NCBI GenBank assembly: GCA_964019425.1
Contig: OZ025784.1
Coordinates: 930,001 to 994,000, forward strand
Reading direction: 5' to 3'
Source: Flectonema sp. DT1601
Taxonomy: Eukaryota; Euglenozoa; Diplonemea; Diplonemida; Diplonemidae
DNA: 64,000 nt
Below are positions 11,701 to 23,500 of the stretch, in pieces. Numbering within the stretch: the first letter of the stretch is position 1; every line of letters starts with the position of its first letter. A program made the position numbers and the translations under genes. Under the pieces are notes generated by a model that searched no databases, was not told where the DNA came from, and saw only the letters and a program-made list of their open reading frames with translations.

Positions 11701-13135
11701 GATTAATTTTACAGTTGTAGCGGAATTGAGTGATCTTGTTAACCAGATTGATACGTTGGTAGCTGCTGCTGCTACAGCTGTTGGTGGTACTGCTCGTTGT
11801 AGTATGTTGTGTCAAGGTACTAACTGTGTTAATTGTGATGGCACTGCTGTTAATCAAAGATCTGTTTCTACATTAGCCAGAGAAAATTGGAGAGTTGTTT
11901 TTGTCATTCTTAGCGATGCAAATGGAGAAACTCCGCAAGCAACTGTTGACAATGCTTTGAAGGATCTCTTGTCAAGTAATGCGGTCATTGCTTACGTTGA
12001 GGGAAGTGCTGTTGTTGTTGTAGCTGCTGCGAATAATAACAACCGTGCACAGAGATGTTTGCCATCTTCATTCATAAGAGAAGGAACAACAACTTTTGAT
12101 TGCATGATTGAATTATCTGGAACTGTATCTATGCATTGGACTACGGAGTCTAATGGAGCTAATACTCACATTGCCGTAACTGCTTCAGCTGTGTCTGGAT
12201 GGTTGTCAATCGGTTTCCCTGAAGTTGCGGCGTCAATGAGTCCCGCGACAGCCATTACGGGAAGTTCATCAGTTGCCAATGTGTATTCGATTACTGGAAG
12301 AAGTGCTGCTGGAATATCTCAAATCACGTCTGGTAGTTTCAATGGAATTTCAACAGAAGTTGTAAGCAGTCAGCGTATTCTCAGATTCTCAATGCTTAAA
12401 TCATTCTTGAGGAGCAGTATGCCTGTAAACTTTGCTTATCACGTTAGTAGTACAGCATTCCCAGATAGTAATGCTCAGCATACAACTAGGGGATCGGGTA
12501 TTGTGGATCTTCTTACTGGAACATCACAGGTTGTCGTCGTTAACAGTGACTTTGACGATGCTCACACTCACGGAAGGATCATGGTGGCAATATGGGCGTA
12601 CTGGGTTCCTTTGGCAGTTATTATCAAGGTTCTTGGAGCTTTTGTGTGTAAGGGAGAAGTGTTTGGGTATCCAATACCAGTATTCATTCACATGGTCATG
12701 ATGATTATTGCAATGTGTTTAACTACTGTTTTCGCTTCTATTGCCTTGTCAGACTTTGACAACAGAGTGGACTATGGACATAGAGAACTTGGTGTTACTT
12801 TGTTAGCGATTGGTTGGATTCAAATTTTGAGTGGTATCATAAGGCCAAGCAAGGAATCTGGATACAGAAAGTACTGGGGATGGGGACACGTTCTGTTTGG
12901 TATTTCAGTTGTGGTAATTTCAATCGCTCAAATGGCGACTGGAGTTGAAAATATTAATCGCCTATTCACAAATGACTCGGAGGGGGTTAAGATTGCGATG
13001 ATCGTTGGAGTGGTCACCATGGGTGTTATTTATATTAGCGGAAAGGTTTATGCCGTTGTTATTAAAAATGAAGACGTGATTGCGATTTCAGAAAACAACG
13101 GGGGTAAATCCAATGGTCCTGATCATGAGGCGTAA
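5717..13135 (+). CDS. Giant 12-module DOMON / cytochrome b561 protein (array gene 2)
   Basis: This 2472-aa intron-free ORF encodes a signal peptide (about 1-18) and twelve tandem 160-aa DOMON units (19-1938) joined by short APVPAPVPP linkers. A TPPP-rich stalk (about 1939-1993), the small Cys-cluster domain (about 1995-2110), a divergent DOMON (about 2112-2268) and a b561 domain (about 2271-2448, five predicted helices, four conserved His) follow. Every unit keeps two Cys (CTAS and YDCMM), likely a disulfide, plus Met in GSMIPAV and His in KHTSVGS as probable heme ligands. If all sites fill, the protein holds about 13 DOMON hemes and two b561 hemes. It is predicted to sit in the plasma membrane with the modules outside. 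FRRS1-type relatives usually have one DOMON, so the size is exceptional. Function as a surface electron conduit is inferred. Confidence 0.9.
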   Translation: MRLLSLFILLSNYADVIAAPVPAPVPPCTASTLVVTGSTTYDCMMTLAPTVNIHWNRETSGMAAVAATTTSVNGWFSVAFPDALGSMIPAVGVSSTSATVADVFSITARNAGGITSTTSANINTPTTGITGGLRILRFNVPFAFLTAAKPVNYALHASEMAFPMSKHTSVGSVAVNFLAPVPAPVPPCTASTLVVTGSTTYDCMMALAPTVNIHWNRETSGMAAVAATTTSVNGWFSVAFPDALGSMIPAVGVSSTSATVADVFSITARNAGGITSTTSANINTPTTEITGGLRILRFNVPFAFLTAAKPVNYALHASEMAFPMSKHTSVGSVAVNFLAPVPAPVPPCTASTLVVTGSTTYDCMMALAPTVNIHWNRETSGMAAVAATTTSVNGWFSVAFPDALGSMIPAVGVSSTSATVADVFSITARNAGGITSTTSANINTPTTEITGGLRILRFNVPFAFLTAAKPVNYALHASEMAFPMSKHTSVGSVAVNFLAPVPAPVPPCTASTLVVTGSTTYDCMMALAPTVNIHWNRETSGMAAVAATTTSVNGWFSVAFPDALGSMIPAVGVSSTSATVADVFSITARNAGGITSTTSANINTPTTEITGGLRILRFNVPFAFLTAAKPVNYALHASEMAFPMSKHTSVGSVAVNFLAPVPAPVPPCTASTLVVTGSTTYDCMMALAPTVNIHWNRETSGMAAVAATTTSVNGWFSVAFPDALGSMIPAVGVSSTSATVADVFSITARNAGGITSTTSANINTPTTEITGGLRILRFNVPFAFLTAAKPVNYALHASEMAFPMSKHTSVGSVAVNFLAPVPAPVPPCTASTLVVTGSTTYDCMMALAPTVNIHWNRETSGMAAVAATTTSVNGWFSVAFPDALGSMIPAVGVSSTSATVADVFSITARNAGGITSTTSANINTPTTEITGGLRILRFNVPFAFLTAAKPVNYALHASEMAFPMSKHTSVGSVAVNFLAPVPAPVPPCTASTLVVTGSTTYDCMMALAPTVNIHWNRETSGMAAVAATTTSVNGWFSVAFPDALGSMIPAVGVSSTSATVADVFSITARNAGGITSTTSANINTPTTEITGGLRILRFNVPFAFLTAAQPVNYALHASEMAFPMSKHTSVGSVAVNFLAPVPAPVPPCTASTLVVTGSTTYDCMMALAPTVNIHWNRETSGMAAVAATTTSVNGWFSVAFPDALGSMIPAVGVSSTSATVADVFSITARNAGGITSTTSANINTPTTEITGGLRILRFNVPFAFLTAAKPVNYALHASEMAFPMSKHTSVGSVAVNFLAPVPAPVPPCTASTLVVTGSTTYDCMMALAPTVNIHWNRETSGMAAVAATTTSVNGWFSVAFPDALGSMIPAVGVSSTSATVADVFSITARNAGGITSTTSANINTPTTEITGGLRILRFNVPFAFLTAAKPVNYALHASEMAFPMSKHTSVGSVAVNFLAPVPAPVPPCTASTLVVTGSTTYDCMMALAPTVNIHWNRETSGMAAVAATTTSVNGWFSVAFPDALGSMIPAVGVSSTSATVADVFSITARNAGGITSTTSANINTPTTEITGGLRILRFNVPFAFLTAAKPVNYALHASEMAFPMSKHTSVGSVAVNFLAPVPAPVPPCTASTLVVTGSTTYDCMMALAPTVNIHWNRETSGMAAVAATTTSVNGWFSVAFPDALGSMIPAVGVSSTSATVADVFSITARNAGGITSTTSANINTPTTEITGGLRILRFNVPFAFLTAAKPVNYALHASEMAFPMSKHTSVGSVAVNFLAPVPAPVPPCTASTLVVTGSTTYDCMMALAPTVNIHWNRETSGMAAVAATTTSVNGWFSVAFPDALGSMIPAVGVSSTSATVADVFSITARNAGGITSTTSANINTPTTEITGGLRILRFNVPFAFLTAAKPVNYALHASEMAFPMSKHTSVGSVAVNFLAPVPSMPATPPPTPPPTPLPTPPPTPPPTPPPTPPPTPPPTPPPTPPPVTSPPADDTINFTVVAELSDLVNQIDTLVAAAATAVGGTARCSMLCQGTNCVNCDGTAVNQRSVSTLARENWRVVFVILSDANGETPQATVDNALKDLLSSNAVIAYVEGSAVVVVAAANNNNRAQRCLPSSFIREGTTTFDCMIELSGTVSMHWTTESNGANTHIAVTASAVSGWLSIGFPEVAASMSPATAITGSSSVANVYSITGRSAAGISQITSGSFNGISTEVVSSQRILRFSMLKSFLRSSMPVNFAYHVSSTAFPDSNAQHTTRGSGIVDLLTGTSQVVVVNSDFDDAHTHGRIMVAIWAYWVPLAVIIKVLGAFVCKGEVFGYPIPVFIHMVMMIIAMCLTTVFASIALSDFDNRVDYGHRELGVTLLAIGWIQILSGIIRPSKESGYRKYWGWGHVLFGISVVVISIAQMATGVENINRLFTNDSEGVKIAMIVGVVTMGVIYISGKVYAVVIKNEDVIAISENNGGKSNGPDHEA
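5771..11530 (+). repeat. 12 x 480-bp tandem DOMON repeat array
   Basis: Twelve head-to-tail copies of exactly 480 bp fill this interval with no indels. Only scattered substitutions separate them, for example one Lys-to-Gln change in unit 7, one Gly in place of Glu in unit 1, and a few silent changes. Near identity without length variation points to recent amplification or continuing homogenisation. The linker is APVPAPVPP, unlike the TPPP linkers of genes 3 and 4. Confidence 0.95.
12529..13038 (+). repeat. b561-coding segment shared almost identically by all four array genes
   Basis: This segment matches 2309-2816 of gene 1 and the equivalent parts of genes 3 and 4 (about 24127-24636 and 39513-40022). 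Only one or two substitutions are visible, around the 'cgcctattcac' site. Identity with gene 1 ends sharply at both edges, where the flanking coding sequence is clearly diverged. It spans the b561 transmembrane core. Confidence 0.85.
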
Positions 13136-14554
13136 ATATTCCTTTTTACTCAAAGTAAGTCATAACTGAACTGTATTTATATTTATATTCAGCCCCTCCT
13201 GCTTTGTTCACCTGAATCCTAAAACAGATTGTTGTTTATATCTTTTGCGTTAATGAGATACAAATACAGTTGGATTTTACAAACATAAATATTCTCTCTC
13301 CCACCCTACTACGTAGCTCCCCTCCCTACGTAGCTTACTACATGACGTGCGTAGTCCCCTTGCGGGTTGTGTAAAGACCTGCAGTATTTCCCCCAGATAA
13401 ATCTTTTCGTATCGTATCAAAGTCCCCCCCTACGTAGTTTACAACTGGAGTATTCTTCCAGATAAGAAAATTATAGAAGTATATTATAATTATAGAAATC
13501 ATTAATTAGTACTCAAACTTGATAACGGATTGAGTGGAACGCCTGTTGGTTCTAATCACTCGTTTATGCTCCCCGTGTGTTGAGTTTGTGTATGTTTTGT
13601 GATTACAATCGTTTTTATGTTTTGACGAGTTTTGTACTTGTCAAATAGAAACCATCTTCCTCTCTCTTTCTCTTTGTCTCAAATAAGTATTACATTGGAT
13701 GACATTTGGGTGTGGTGTTGAAGTTTGAAAAAGCTTTTTTTACGATTGCCTTAAATTATTCAATTCGTTCCTTCGTTTCGACTCCTCTTCCTCTCTACCT
13801 TATTTGAAGCATGCGATTCTGTGTAGGCGAGGGATCCAGTTATAATGAATTCATGTCTGTATCTCTATGTTGTTGTGTGTTAACCTTGATATACTTATCC
13901 AAGTCCCCTCCTTGAACGTTCTTAAATCATTTACTATACTTCGGTATCATATTTGGTGATCTTTCTCTCTTTTTTTTGCAACTTTTTATGCAACAAAACA
14001 AAGAAGCAGATTTGCATACATTGTTTTATTTTAATTAATTTCCTTGTGGCATGCGCCTCCTCTCATGGACCCGCTATCTACTATCTTATGTTCTCTAACA
14101 CTTTCTCTTAAGACTTATTAATTAAAATAAATATTTCTTCTTTGTGAACTTTTAAACATTGTTAACAAACAGACTATGGGAAGGGATCTTGCTCGCGATT
14201 ATTAAGGTCGCGTACAGTTGGTTCCTTCGTAGTTGTTATCGAGATGTTTATTTTACGTTGAATTCATTTTTTTTTATACATGTTTTCTTTCACTCTCTCT
14301 CTTCTAATTATTAGCACGTTTCTTCCTTTATGTCACTAACAGTGGCAACTGTAGTCGTCAGGCTAACAATTAGAATCTTTCTCTTTACGTGACTCGTCTG
14401 GTCTTTCTGCTCTCGATATCTACTACTCGTTGACATCTTGAGTACATATTTCTTTAGATACTCACGCACTTAGTTCAATTCGGAAATTAACTTAAATTCC
14501 TTTCCCTTAAGTAACTTTATTATAATTCACATCCTCAACAGTTATATTTAAACT
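13136..14554. other. Intergenic region between genes 2 and 3
   Basis: No gene was found. The 3' flank (about 13200-13700) is homologous to the 3' flanks of genes 3 and 4. Three copies of the palindrome ctacgtag lie at 13309-13316, 13326-13333 and 13430-13437, absent from the equivalent flanks of genes 3 and 4. From 13808 onward the sequence is the first copy of the large tandem duplication and is nearly identical to 26262-27009. The last 175 bp are the conserved DOMON-gene 5' flank. Confidence 0.7.
14381..14554 (+). promoter_or_regulatory. Conserved 5' flank and 5' UTR of DOMON gene 3
   Basis: This block is nearly identical to the 5' flanks of genes 2 and 4. It contains the tttacgtgactcgtctgg block, the ttcaattcgg block and the terminal cctcaacag. 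The AG ends at 14541, 13 nt before the ATG, as in the other three genes. Confidence 0.5.
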
Positions 14555-17500
14555 ATGAGATTACTCAGTCTCTTTATATTGTTATCCTATTATGCGGACG
14601 TTACAGCTGCTCCTGCTCCGACTCCACCACCTACGCCGCCACCAGCAACTTCTGCTCCATCTTGCACGGCTTCAACTCTGGTTGTGACGGGAAGCACGAC
14701 TTACGACTGCATGATGACATTGGCAGGGACTGTAATCATCCATTGGAACCGTGAAACGAGCGGAATGGCTGCGGTTGCGGCGACGACGACGTCGGTCAAC
14801 GGATGGTTTTCAGTGGCGTTTCCTGATGCTTTGGGTTCGATGATCCCTGCTGTTGGTGTCTCATCGACCAGTGCGACGGCTGCGAACGTCTTCTCGATTA
14901 CCGCAAGGAATGCGGGTGGAATCACTACAACGACGTCGGCAAACATCAACACCCCGACGACTGAGATCACAGGTGGCCTGCGTATTCTGAGATTCAACGT
15001 CCCTTTTGCATTTTTGACAGCTGCCCAGCCGGTGAACTACGCTCTGCATGCGAGTGAAATGGCATTTCCAGTGAGCGTACATACCGCGCGTGGAAGCGTG
15101 GCAGTAGATTTTGTGGTCGGAACGGCTGCTCCTGCGCCGACTCCACCACCAACTCCACCACCTACACCGCCACCTGCAACCCCTGCTCCATCTTGTACAG
15201 CTTCAACTCTGGTTGTGACGGGAAGCACGACTTACGACTGCATGATGACATTGGCAGGGACTGTAATCATCCATTGGAACCGTGAAACGAGCGGAATGGC
15301 TGCGGTTGCGGCGACGACGACGTCGGTCAACGGATGGTTTTCAGTGGCGTTTCCTGATGCTTTGGGTTCGATGATCTCTGCTGTTGGTGTCTCATCGACC
15401 AGTGCGACGGCTGCGAACATCTTCTCGATTACTGCAAGGAATGCGGGTGGAATCACTACGACGACGTCGGCAAACATCAACACCCCGACGACTGAGATCA
15501 CAGGTGGCCTGCGTATTCTGAGATTCAACGTCCCTTTTGCATTTTTGACAGCTGCCCAGCCGGTGAACTACGCTCTGCATGCGAGTGAAATGGCATTTCC
15601 AGTGAGCGTTCATACCGCGCGTGGAAGCGTGGCAGTAGATTTTGTGGTCGGAACGGCTGCTCCTGCGCCGACTCCACCACCAACTCCACCACCTACACCG
15701 CCACCTGCAACTCCTGCTCCATCTTGTACAGCTTCAACTCTGGTTGTGACGGGAAGCACGACTTACGACTGCATGATGACATTGGCAGGGACTGTAATCA
15801 TCCATTGGAACCGTGAAACGAGCGGAATGGCTGCGGTTGCGGCGACGACGACGTCGGTCAACGGATGGTTTTCAGTGGCGTTTCCTGATGCTTTGGGTTC
15901 GATGATCCCTGCTGTTGGTGTCTCATCGACCAGTGCGACGGCTGCGAACATCTTCTCGATTACCGCAAGGAATGCGGGTGGAATCACTACAACGACGTCG
16001 GCAAACATCAACACCCCGACGACTGAGATCACAGGTGGCCTGCGTATTCTGAGATTCAACGTCCCTTTTGCATTTTTGACAGCTGCCCAGCCGGTGAACT
16101 ACGCTCTGCATGCGAGTGAAATGGCATTTCCAGTGAGCGTTCATACCGCGCGTGGAAGCGTGGCAGTAGATTTTGTGGTCGGAACGGCTGCTCCTGCGCC
16201 GACTCCACCACCAACTCCACCACCTACACCGCCACCTGCAACCCCTGCTCCATCTTGTACAGCTTCAACTCTGGTTGTGACGGGAAGCACGACTTACGAC
16301 TGCATGATGACATTGGCAGGGACTGTAATCATCCATTGGAACCGTGAAACGAGCGGAATGGCTGCGGTTGCGGCGACGACGACGTCGGTCAACGGATGGT
16401 TTTCAGTGGCGTTTCCTGATGCTTTGGGTTCGATGATCCCTGCTGTTGGTGTCTCATCGACCAGTGCGACGGCTGCGAACATCTTCTCGATTACTGCAAG
16501 GAATGCGGGTGGAATCACTACGACGACGTCGGCAAACATCAACACCCCGACGACTGAGATCACAGGTGGCCTGCGTATTCTGAGATTCAACGTCCCTTTT
16601 GCATTTTTGACAGCTGCCCAGCCGGTGAACTACGCTCTGCATGCGAGTGAAATGGCATTTCCAGTGAGCGTTCATACCGCGCGTGGAAGCGTGGCAGTAG
16701 ATTTTGTGGTCGGAACGGCTGCTCCTGCGCCGACTCCACCACCAACTCCACCACCTACACCGCCACCTGCAACCCCTGCTCCATCTTGTACAGCTTCAAC
16801 TCTGGTTGTGACGGGAAGCACGACTTACGACTGCATGATGACATTGGCAGGGACTGTAATCATCCATTGGAACCGTGAAACGAGCGGAATGGCTGCGGTT
16901 GCGGCGACGACGACGTCGGTCAACGGATGGTTTTCAGTGGCGTTTCCTGATGCTTTGGGTTCGATGATCCCTGCTGTTGGTGTCTCATCGACCAGTGCGA
17001 CGGCTGCGAACATCTTCTCGATTACTGCAAGGAATGCGGGTGGAATCACTACGACGACGTCGGCAAACATCAACACCCCGACGACTGAGATCACAGGTGG
17101 CCTGCGTATTCTGAGATTCAACGTCCCTTTTGCATTTTTGACAGCTGCCCAGCCGGTGAACTACGCTCTGCATGCGAGTGAAATGGCATTTCCAGTGAGC
17201 GTTCATACCGCGCGTGGAAGCGTGGCAGTAGATTTTGTGGTCGGAACGGCTGCTCCTGCGCCGACTCCACCACCAACTCCACCACCTACACCGCCACCTG
17301 CAACCCCTGCTCCATCTTGTACAGCTTCAACTCTGGTTGTGACGGGAAGCACGACTTACGACTGCATGATGACATTGGCAGGGACTGTAATCATCCATTG
17401 GAACCGTGAAACGAGCGGAATGGCTGCGGTTGCGGCGACGACGACGTCGGTCAACGGATGGTTTTCAGTGGCGTTTCCTGATGCTTTGGGTTCGATGATC

Positions 17501-20500
17501 CCTGCTGTTGGTGTCTCATCGACCAGTGCGACGGCTGCGAATATCTTCTCGATTACCGCAAGGAATGCGGGTGGAATCACTACGACGACGTCGGCAAACA
17601 TCAACACCCCGACGACTGAGATCACAGGTGGCCTGCGTATTCTGAGATTCAACGTCCCTTTTGCATTTTTGACAGCTGCCCAGCCGGTGAACTACGCTCT
17701 GCATGCGAGTGAAATGGCATTTCCAGTGAGCGTTCATACCGCGCGTGGAAGCGTGGCAGTAGATTTTGTGGTCGGAACGGCTGCTCCTGCGCCGACTCCA
17801 CCACCAACTCCACCACCTACTCTGCCACCTGCAACCCCTGCTCCATCTTGCACGGCTTCAACTCTGGTTGTGACGGGAAGCACGACTTACGACTGCATGA
17901 TGACATTGGCAGGGACTGTAATCATCCATTGGAACCGTGAAACGAGCGGAATGGCTGCGGTTGCGGCGACGACGACGTCGGTCAACGGATGGTTTTCAGT
18001 GGCGTTTCCTGATGCTTTGGGTTCGATGATCCCTGCTGTTGGTGTCTCATCGACCAGTGCGACGGCTGCGAACATCTTCTCGATTACCGCAAGGAATGCG
18101 GGTGGAATCACTACGACGACGTCGGCAAACATCAACACCCCGACGACTGAGATCACAGGTGGCCTGCGTATTCTGAGATTCAACGTCCCTTTTGCATTTT
18201 TGACAGCTGCCCAGCCGGTGAACTACGCTCTGCATGCGAGTGAAATGGCATTTCCAGTGAGCGTACATACCGCGCGTGGAAGCGTGGCAGTAGATTTTGT
18301 GGTCGGAACGGCTGCTCCTGCGCCGACTCCACCACCAACTCCACCACCTACACCGCCACCTGCAACTCCTGCTCCATCTTGTACAGCTTCAACTCTGGTT
18401 GTGACGGGAAGCACGACTTACGACTGCATGATGACATTGGCAGGGACTGTAATCATCCATTGGAACCGTGAAACGAGCGGAATGGCTGCGGTTGCGGCGA
18501 CGACGACGTCGGTCAACGGATGGTTTTCAGTGGCGTTTCCTGATGCTTTGGGTTCGATGATCCCTGCTGTTGGTGTCTCATCGACCAGTGCGACGGCTGC
18601 GAACATCTTCTCGATTACTGCAAGGAATGCGGGTGGAATCACTACGACGACGTCGGCAAACATCAACACCCCGACGACTGAGATCACAGGTGGCCTGCGT
18701 ATTCTGAGATTCAACGTCCCTTTTGCATTTTTGACAGCTGCCCAGCCGGTGAACTACGCTCTGCATGCGAGTGAAATGGCATTTCCAGTGAGCGTTCATA
18801 CCGCGCGTGGAAGCGTGGCAGTAGATTTTGTGGTCGGGACGGCTGCTCCTGCGCCGACTCCACCACCAACTCCACCACCTACACCGCCACCTGCAACCCC
18901 TGCTCCATCTTGCACGGCTTCAACTCTGGTTGTGACGGGAAGCACGACTTACGACTGCATGATGACATTGGCAGGGACTGTAATCATCCATTGGAACCGT
19001 GAAACGAGCGGAATGGCTGCGGTTGCGGCGACGACGACGTCGGTCAACGGATGGTTTTCAGTGGCGTTTCCTGATGCTTTGGGTTCGATGATCCCTGCTG
19101 TTGGTGTCTCATCGACCAGTGCGACGGCTGCGAACATCTTCTCGATTACCGCAAGGAATGCGGGTGGAATCACTACGACGACGTCGGCAAACATCAACAC
19201 CCCGACGACTGAGATCACAGGTGGCCTGCGTATTCTGAGATTCAACGTCCCTTTTGCATTTTTGACAGCTGCCCAGCCGGTGAACTACGCTCTGCATGCG
19301 AGTGAAATGGCATTTCCAGTGAGCGTTCATACCGCGCGTGGAAGCGTGGCAGTAGATTTTGTGGTCGGAACGGCTGCTCCTGCGCCGACTCCACCACCAA
19401 CTCCACCACCTACACCGCCACCTGCAACTCCTGCTCCATCTTGTACAGCTTCAACTCTGGTTGTGACGGGAAGCACGACTTACGACTGCATGATGACATT
19501 GGCAGGGACTGTAATCATCCATTGGAACCGTGAAACGAGCGGAATGGCTGCGGTTGCGGCGACGACGACGTCGGTCAACGGATGGTTTTCAGTGGCGTTT
19601 CCTGATGCTTTGGGTTCGATGATCCCTGCTGTTGGTGTCTCATCGACCAGTGCGACGGCTGCGAACATCTTCTCGATTACTGCAAGGAATGCGGGTGGAA
19701 TCACTACGACGACGTCGGCAAACATCAACACCCCGACGACTGAGATCACAGGTGGCCTGCGTATTCTGAGATTCAACGTCCCTTTTGCATTTTTGACAGC
19801 TGCCCAGCCGGTGAACTACGCTCTGCATGCGAGTGAAATGGCATTTCCAGTGAGCGTTCATACCGCGCGTGGAAGCGTGGCAGTAGATTTTGTGGTCGGA
19901 ACGGCTGCTCCTGCGCCGACTCCACCACCAACTCCACCACCTACACCGCCACCTGCAACTCCTGCTCCATCTTGTACAGCTTCAACTCTGGTTGTGACGG
20001 GAAGCACGACTTACGACTGCATGATGACATTGGCAGGGACTGTAATCATCCATTGGAACCGTGAAACGAGCGGAATGGCTGCGGTTGCGGCGACGACGAC
20101 GTCGGTCAACGGATGGTTTTCAGTGGCGTTTCCTGATGCTTTGGGTTCGATGATCCCTGCTGTTGGTGTCTCATCGACCAGTGCGACGGCTGCGAACATC
20201 TTCTCGATTACTGCAAGGAATGCGGGTGGAATCACTACGACGACGTCGGCAAACATCAACACCCCGACGACTGAGATCACAGGTGGCCTGCGTATTCTGA
20301 GATTCAACGTCCCTTTTGCATTTTTGACAGCTGCCCAGCCGGTGAACTACGCTCTGCATGCGAGTGAAATGGCATTTCCAGTGAGCGTTCATACCGCGCG
20401 TGGAAGCGTGGCAGTAGATTTTGTGGTCGGAACGGCTGCTCCTGCGCCGACTCCACCACCAACTCCACCACCTACACCGCCACCTGCAACTCCTGCTCCA

Positions 20501-23500
20501 TCTTGTACAGCTTCAACTCTGGTTGTGACGGGAAGCACGACTTACGACTGCATGATGACATTGGCAGGGACTGTAATCATCCATTGGAACCGTGAAACGA
20601 GCGGAATGGCTGCGGTTGCGGCGACGACGACGTCGGTCAACGGATGGTTTTCAGTGGCGTTTCCTGATGCTTTGGGTTCGATGATCCCTGCTGTTGGTGT
20701 CTCATCGACCAGTGCGACGGCTGCGAACATCTTCTCGATTACCGCAAGGAATGCGGGTGGAATCACTACGACGACGTCGGCAAACATCAACACCCCGACG
20801 ACTGAGATCACAGGTGGCCTGCGTATTCTGAGATTCAACGTCCCTTTTGCATTTTTGACAGCTGCCCAGCCGGTGAACTACGCTCTGCATGCGAGTGAAA
20901 TGGCATTTCCAGTGAGCGTTCATACCGCGCGTGGAAGCGTGGCAGTAGATTTTGTGGTCGGAACGGCTGCTCCTGCGCCGACTCCACCACCAACTCCACC
21001 ACCTACTCTGCCACCTGCAACCCCTGCTCCATCTTGCACGGCTTCAACTCTGGTTGTGACGGGAAGCACGACTTACGACTGCATGATGACATTGGCAGGG
21101 ACTGTAATCATCCATTGGAACCGTGAAACGAGCGGAATGGCTGCGGTTGCGGCGACGACGACGTCGGTCAACGGATGGTTTTCAGTGGCGTTTCCTGATG
21201 CTTTGGGTTCGATGATCCCTGCTGTTGGTGTCTCATCGACCAGTGCGACGGCTGCGAACATCTTCTCGATTACCGCAAGGAATGCGGGTGGAATCACTAC
21301 GACGACGTCGGCAAACATCAACACCCCGACGACTGAGATCACAGGTGGCCTGCGTATTCTGAGATTCAACGTCCCTTTTGCATTTTTGACAGCTGCCCAG
21401 CCGGTGAACTACGCTCTGCATGCGAGTGAAATGGCATTTCCAGTGAGCGTACATACCGCGCGTGGAAGCGTGGCAGTAGATTTTGTGGTCGGAACGGCTG
21501 CTCCTGCGCCGACTCCACCACCAACTCCACCACCTACACCGCCACCTGCAACTCCTGCTCCATCTTGCACGGCTTCAACTCTGGTTGTGACGGGAAGCAC
21601 GACTTACGACTGCATGATGACATTGGCAGGGACTGTAATCATCCATTGGAACCGTGAAACGAGCGGAATGGCTGCGGTTGCGGCGACGACGACGTCGGTC
21701 AACGGATGGTTTTCAGTGGCGTTTCCTGATGCTTTGGGTTCGATGATCCCTGCTGTTGGTGTCTCATCGACCAGTGCGACGGCTGCGAACATCTTCTCGA
21801 TTACTGCAAGGAATGCGGGTGGAATCACTACGACGACGTCGGCAAACATCAACACCCCGACGACTGAGATCACAGGTGGCCTGCGTATTCTGAGATTCAA
21901 CGTCCCTTTTGCATTTTTGACAGCTGCCCAGCCGGTGAACTACGCTCTGCATGGGAGTGAAATGGCATTTCCAGTGAGCGTTCATACCGCGCGTGGAAGC
22001 GTGGCAGTAGATTTTGTGGTCGGAACGGCTGCTCCTGCGCCGACTCCACCACCAACTCCACCACCAACTCCACCACCTACACCGCCACCTGCAACCCCTG
22101 CTCCATCTTGCACGGCTTCAACTCTGGTTGTGACGGGAAGCACGACTTACGACTGCATGATGACATTGGCAGGGACTGTAATCATCCATTGGAACCGTGA
22201 AACGAGCGGAATGGCTGCGGTTGCGGCGACGACGACGTCGGTCAACGGATGGTTTTCAGTGGCGTTTCCTGATGCTTTGGGTTCGATGATCCCTGCTGTT
22301 GGTGTCTCATCGACCAGTGCGACGGCTGCGAACATCTTCTCGATTACCGCAAGGAATGCGGGTGGAATCACTACAACGACGTCGGCAAACATCAACACCC
22401 CGACGACTGAGATCACAGGTGGCCTGCGTATTCTGAGATTCAACGTCCCTTTTGCATTTTTGACAGCTGCCCAGCCGGTGAACTACGCTCTGCATGCGAG
22501 TGAAATGGCATTTCCAGTGAGCGTACATACCGCGCGTGGAAGCGTGGCAGTAGATTTTGTGGTCGGAACGGCTGCTCCTGCGCCGACTCCACCACCAACT
22601 CCACCACCTACACCGCCACCTGCAACCCCTGCTCCATCTTGCACGGCTTCAACTCTGGTTGTGACGGGAAGCACGACTTACGACTGCATGATGACATTGG
22701 CAGGGACTGTAATCATCCATTGGAACCGTGAAACGAGCGGAATGGCTGCGGTTGCGGCGACGACGACGTCGGTCAACGGATGGTTTTCAGTGGCGTTTCC
22801 TGATGCTTTGGGTTCGATGATCCCTGCTGTTGGTGTCTCATCGACCAGTGCGACGGCTGCGAACGTCTTCTCGATTACCGCAAGGAATGTGGGTGGAATC
22901 ACTACAACGATGTCGGCAAACATCAACACCCCGACGACTGAGATCACAGGTGGCCTGCGTATTCTGAGATTCAACGTCCCTTTTGCATTTTTGACAGCTG
23001 CCCAGCCGGTGAACTACGCTCTGCATGCGAGTGAAATGGCATTTCCAGTGAGCGTTCATACCGCGCGTGGAAGCGTGGCAGTAGATTTTGTGGGTGGGAC
23101 TGCTGCTCCTGCGCCAACACCACCACCAACTCCACCGCCTACTCCACCGCCAACACCACCACCAACTCCGCCGCCTACTCCACCACCAACACCACCACCG
23201 ACTCCGCCGCCAACTCCGCCGCCTACTCCACCGCCAACACCGCCACCAACTCCACCACCTACTCCGCCTCCTGTTACGAGCCCTCCAGCTGATGACAAGA
23301 TTAATTTTACAGTTGTAGCGGAATTGAGTGATCTTGTTAACCAGATTGATACGTTGGTAGCTGCTGCTGCTACAGCTGTTGGTGGTACTGCTCGTTGTAG
23401 TATGTTGTGTCAAGGTACTAACTGTGTTAATTGTGATGGCACTGCTGTTAATCAAAGATCTGTTTCTACATTAGCCAGAGAAAATTGGAGAGTTGTTTTT

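Noticed and set aside
12050-13135. Separate gene for the C-terminal DOMON-b561 part of gene 2
   Set aside because: It is in frame with the upstream modules, lacks a signal peptide and the acceptor-like flank, and the same arrangement occurs in genes 3 and 4.
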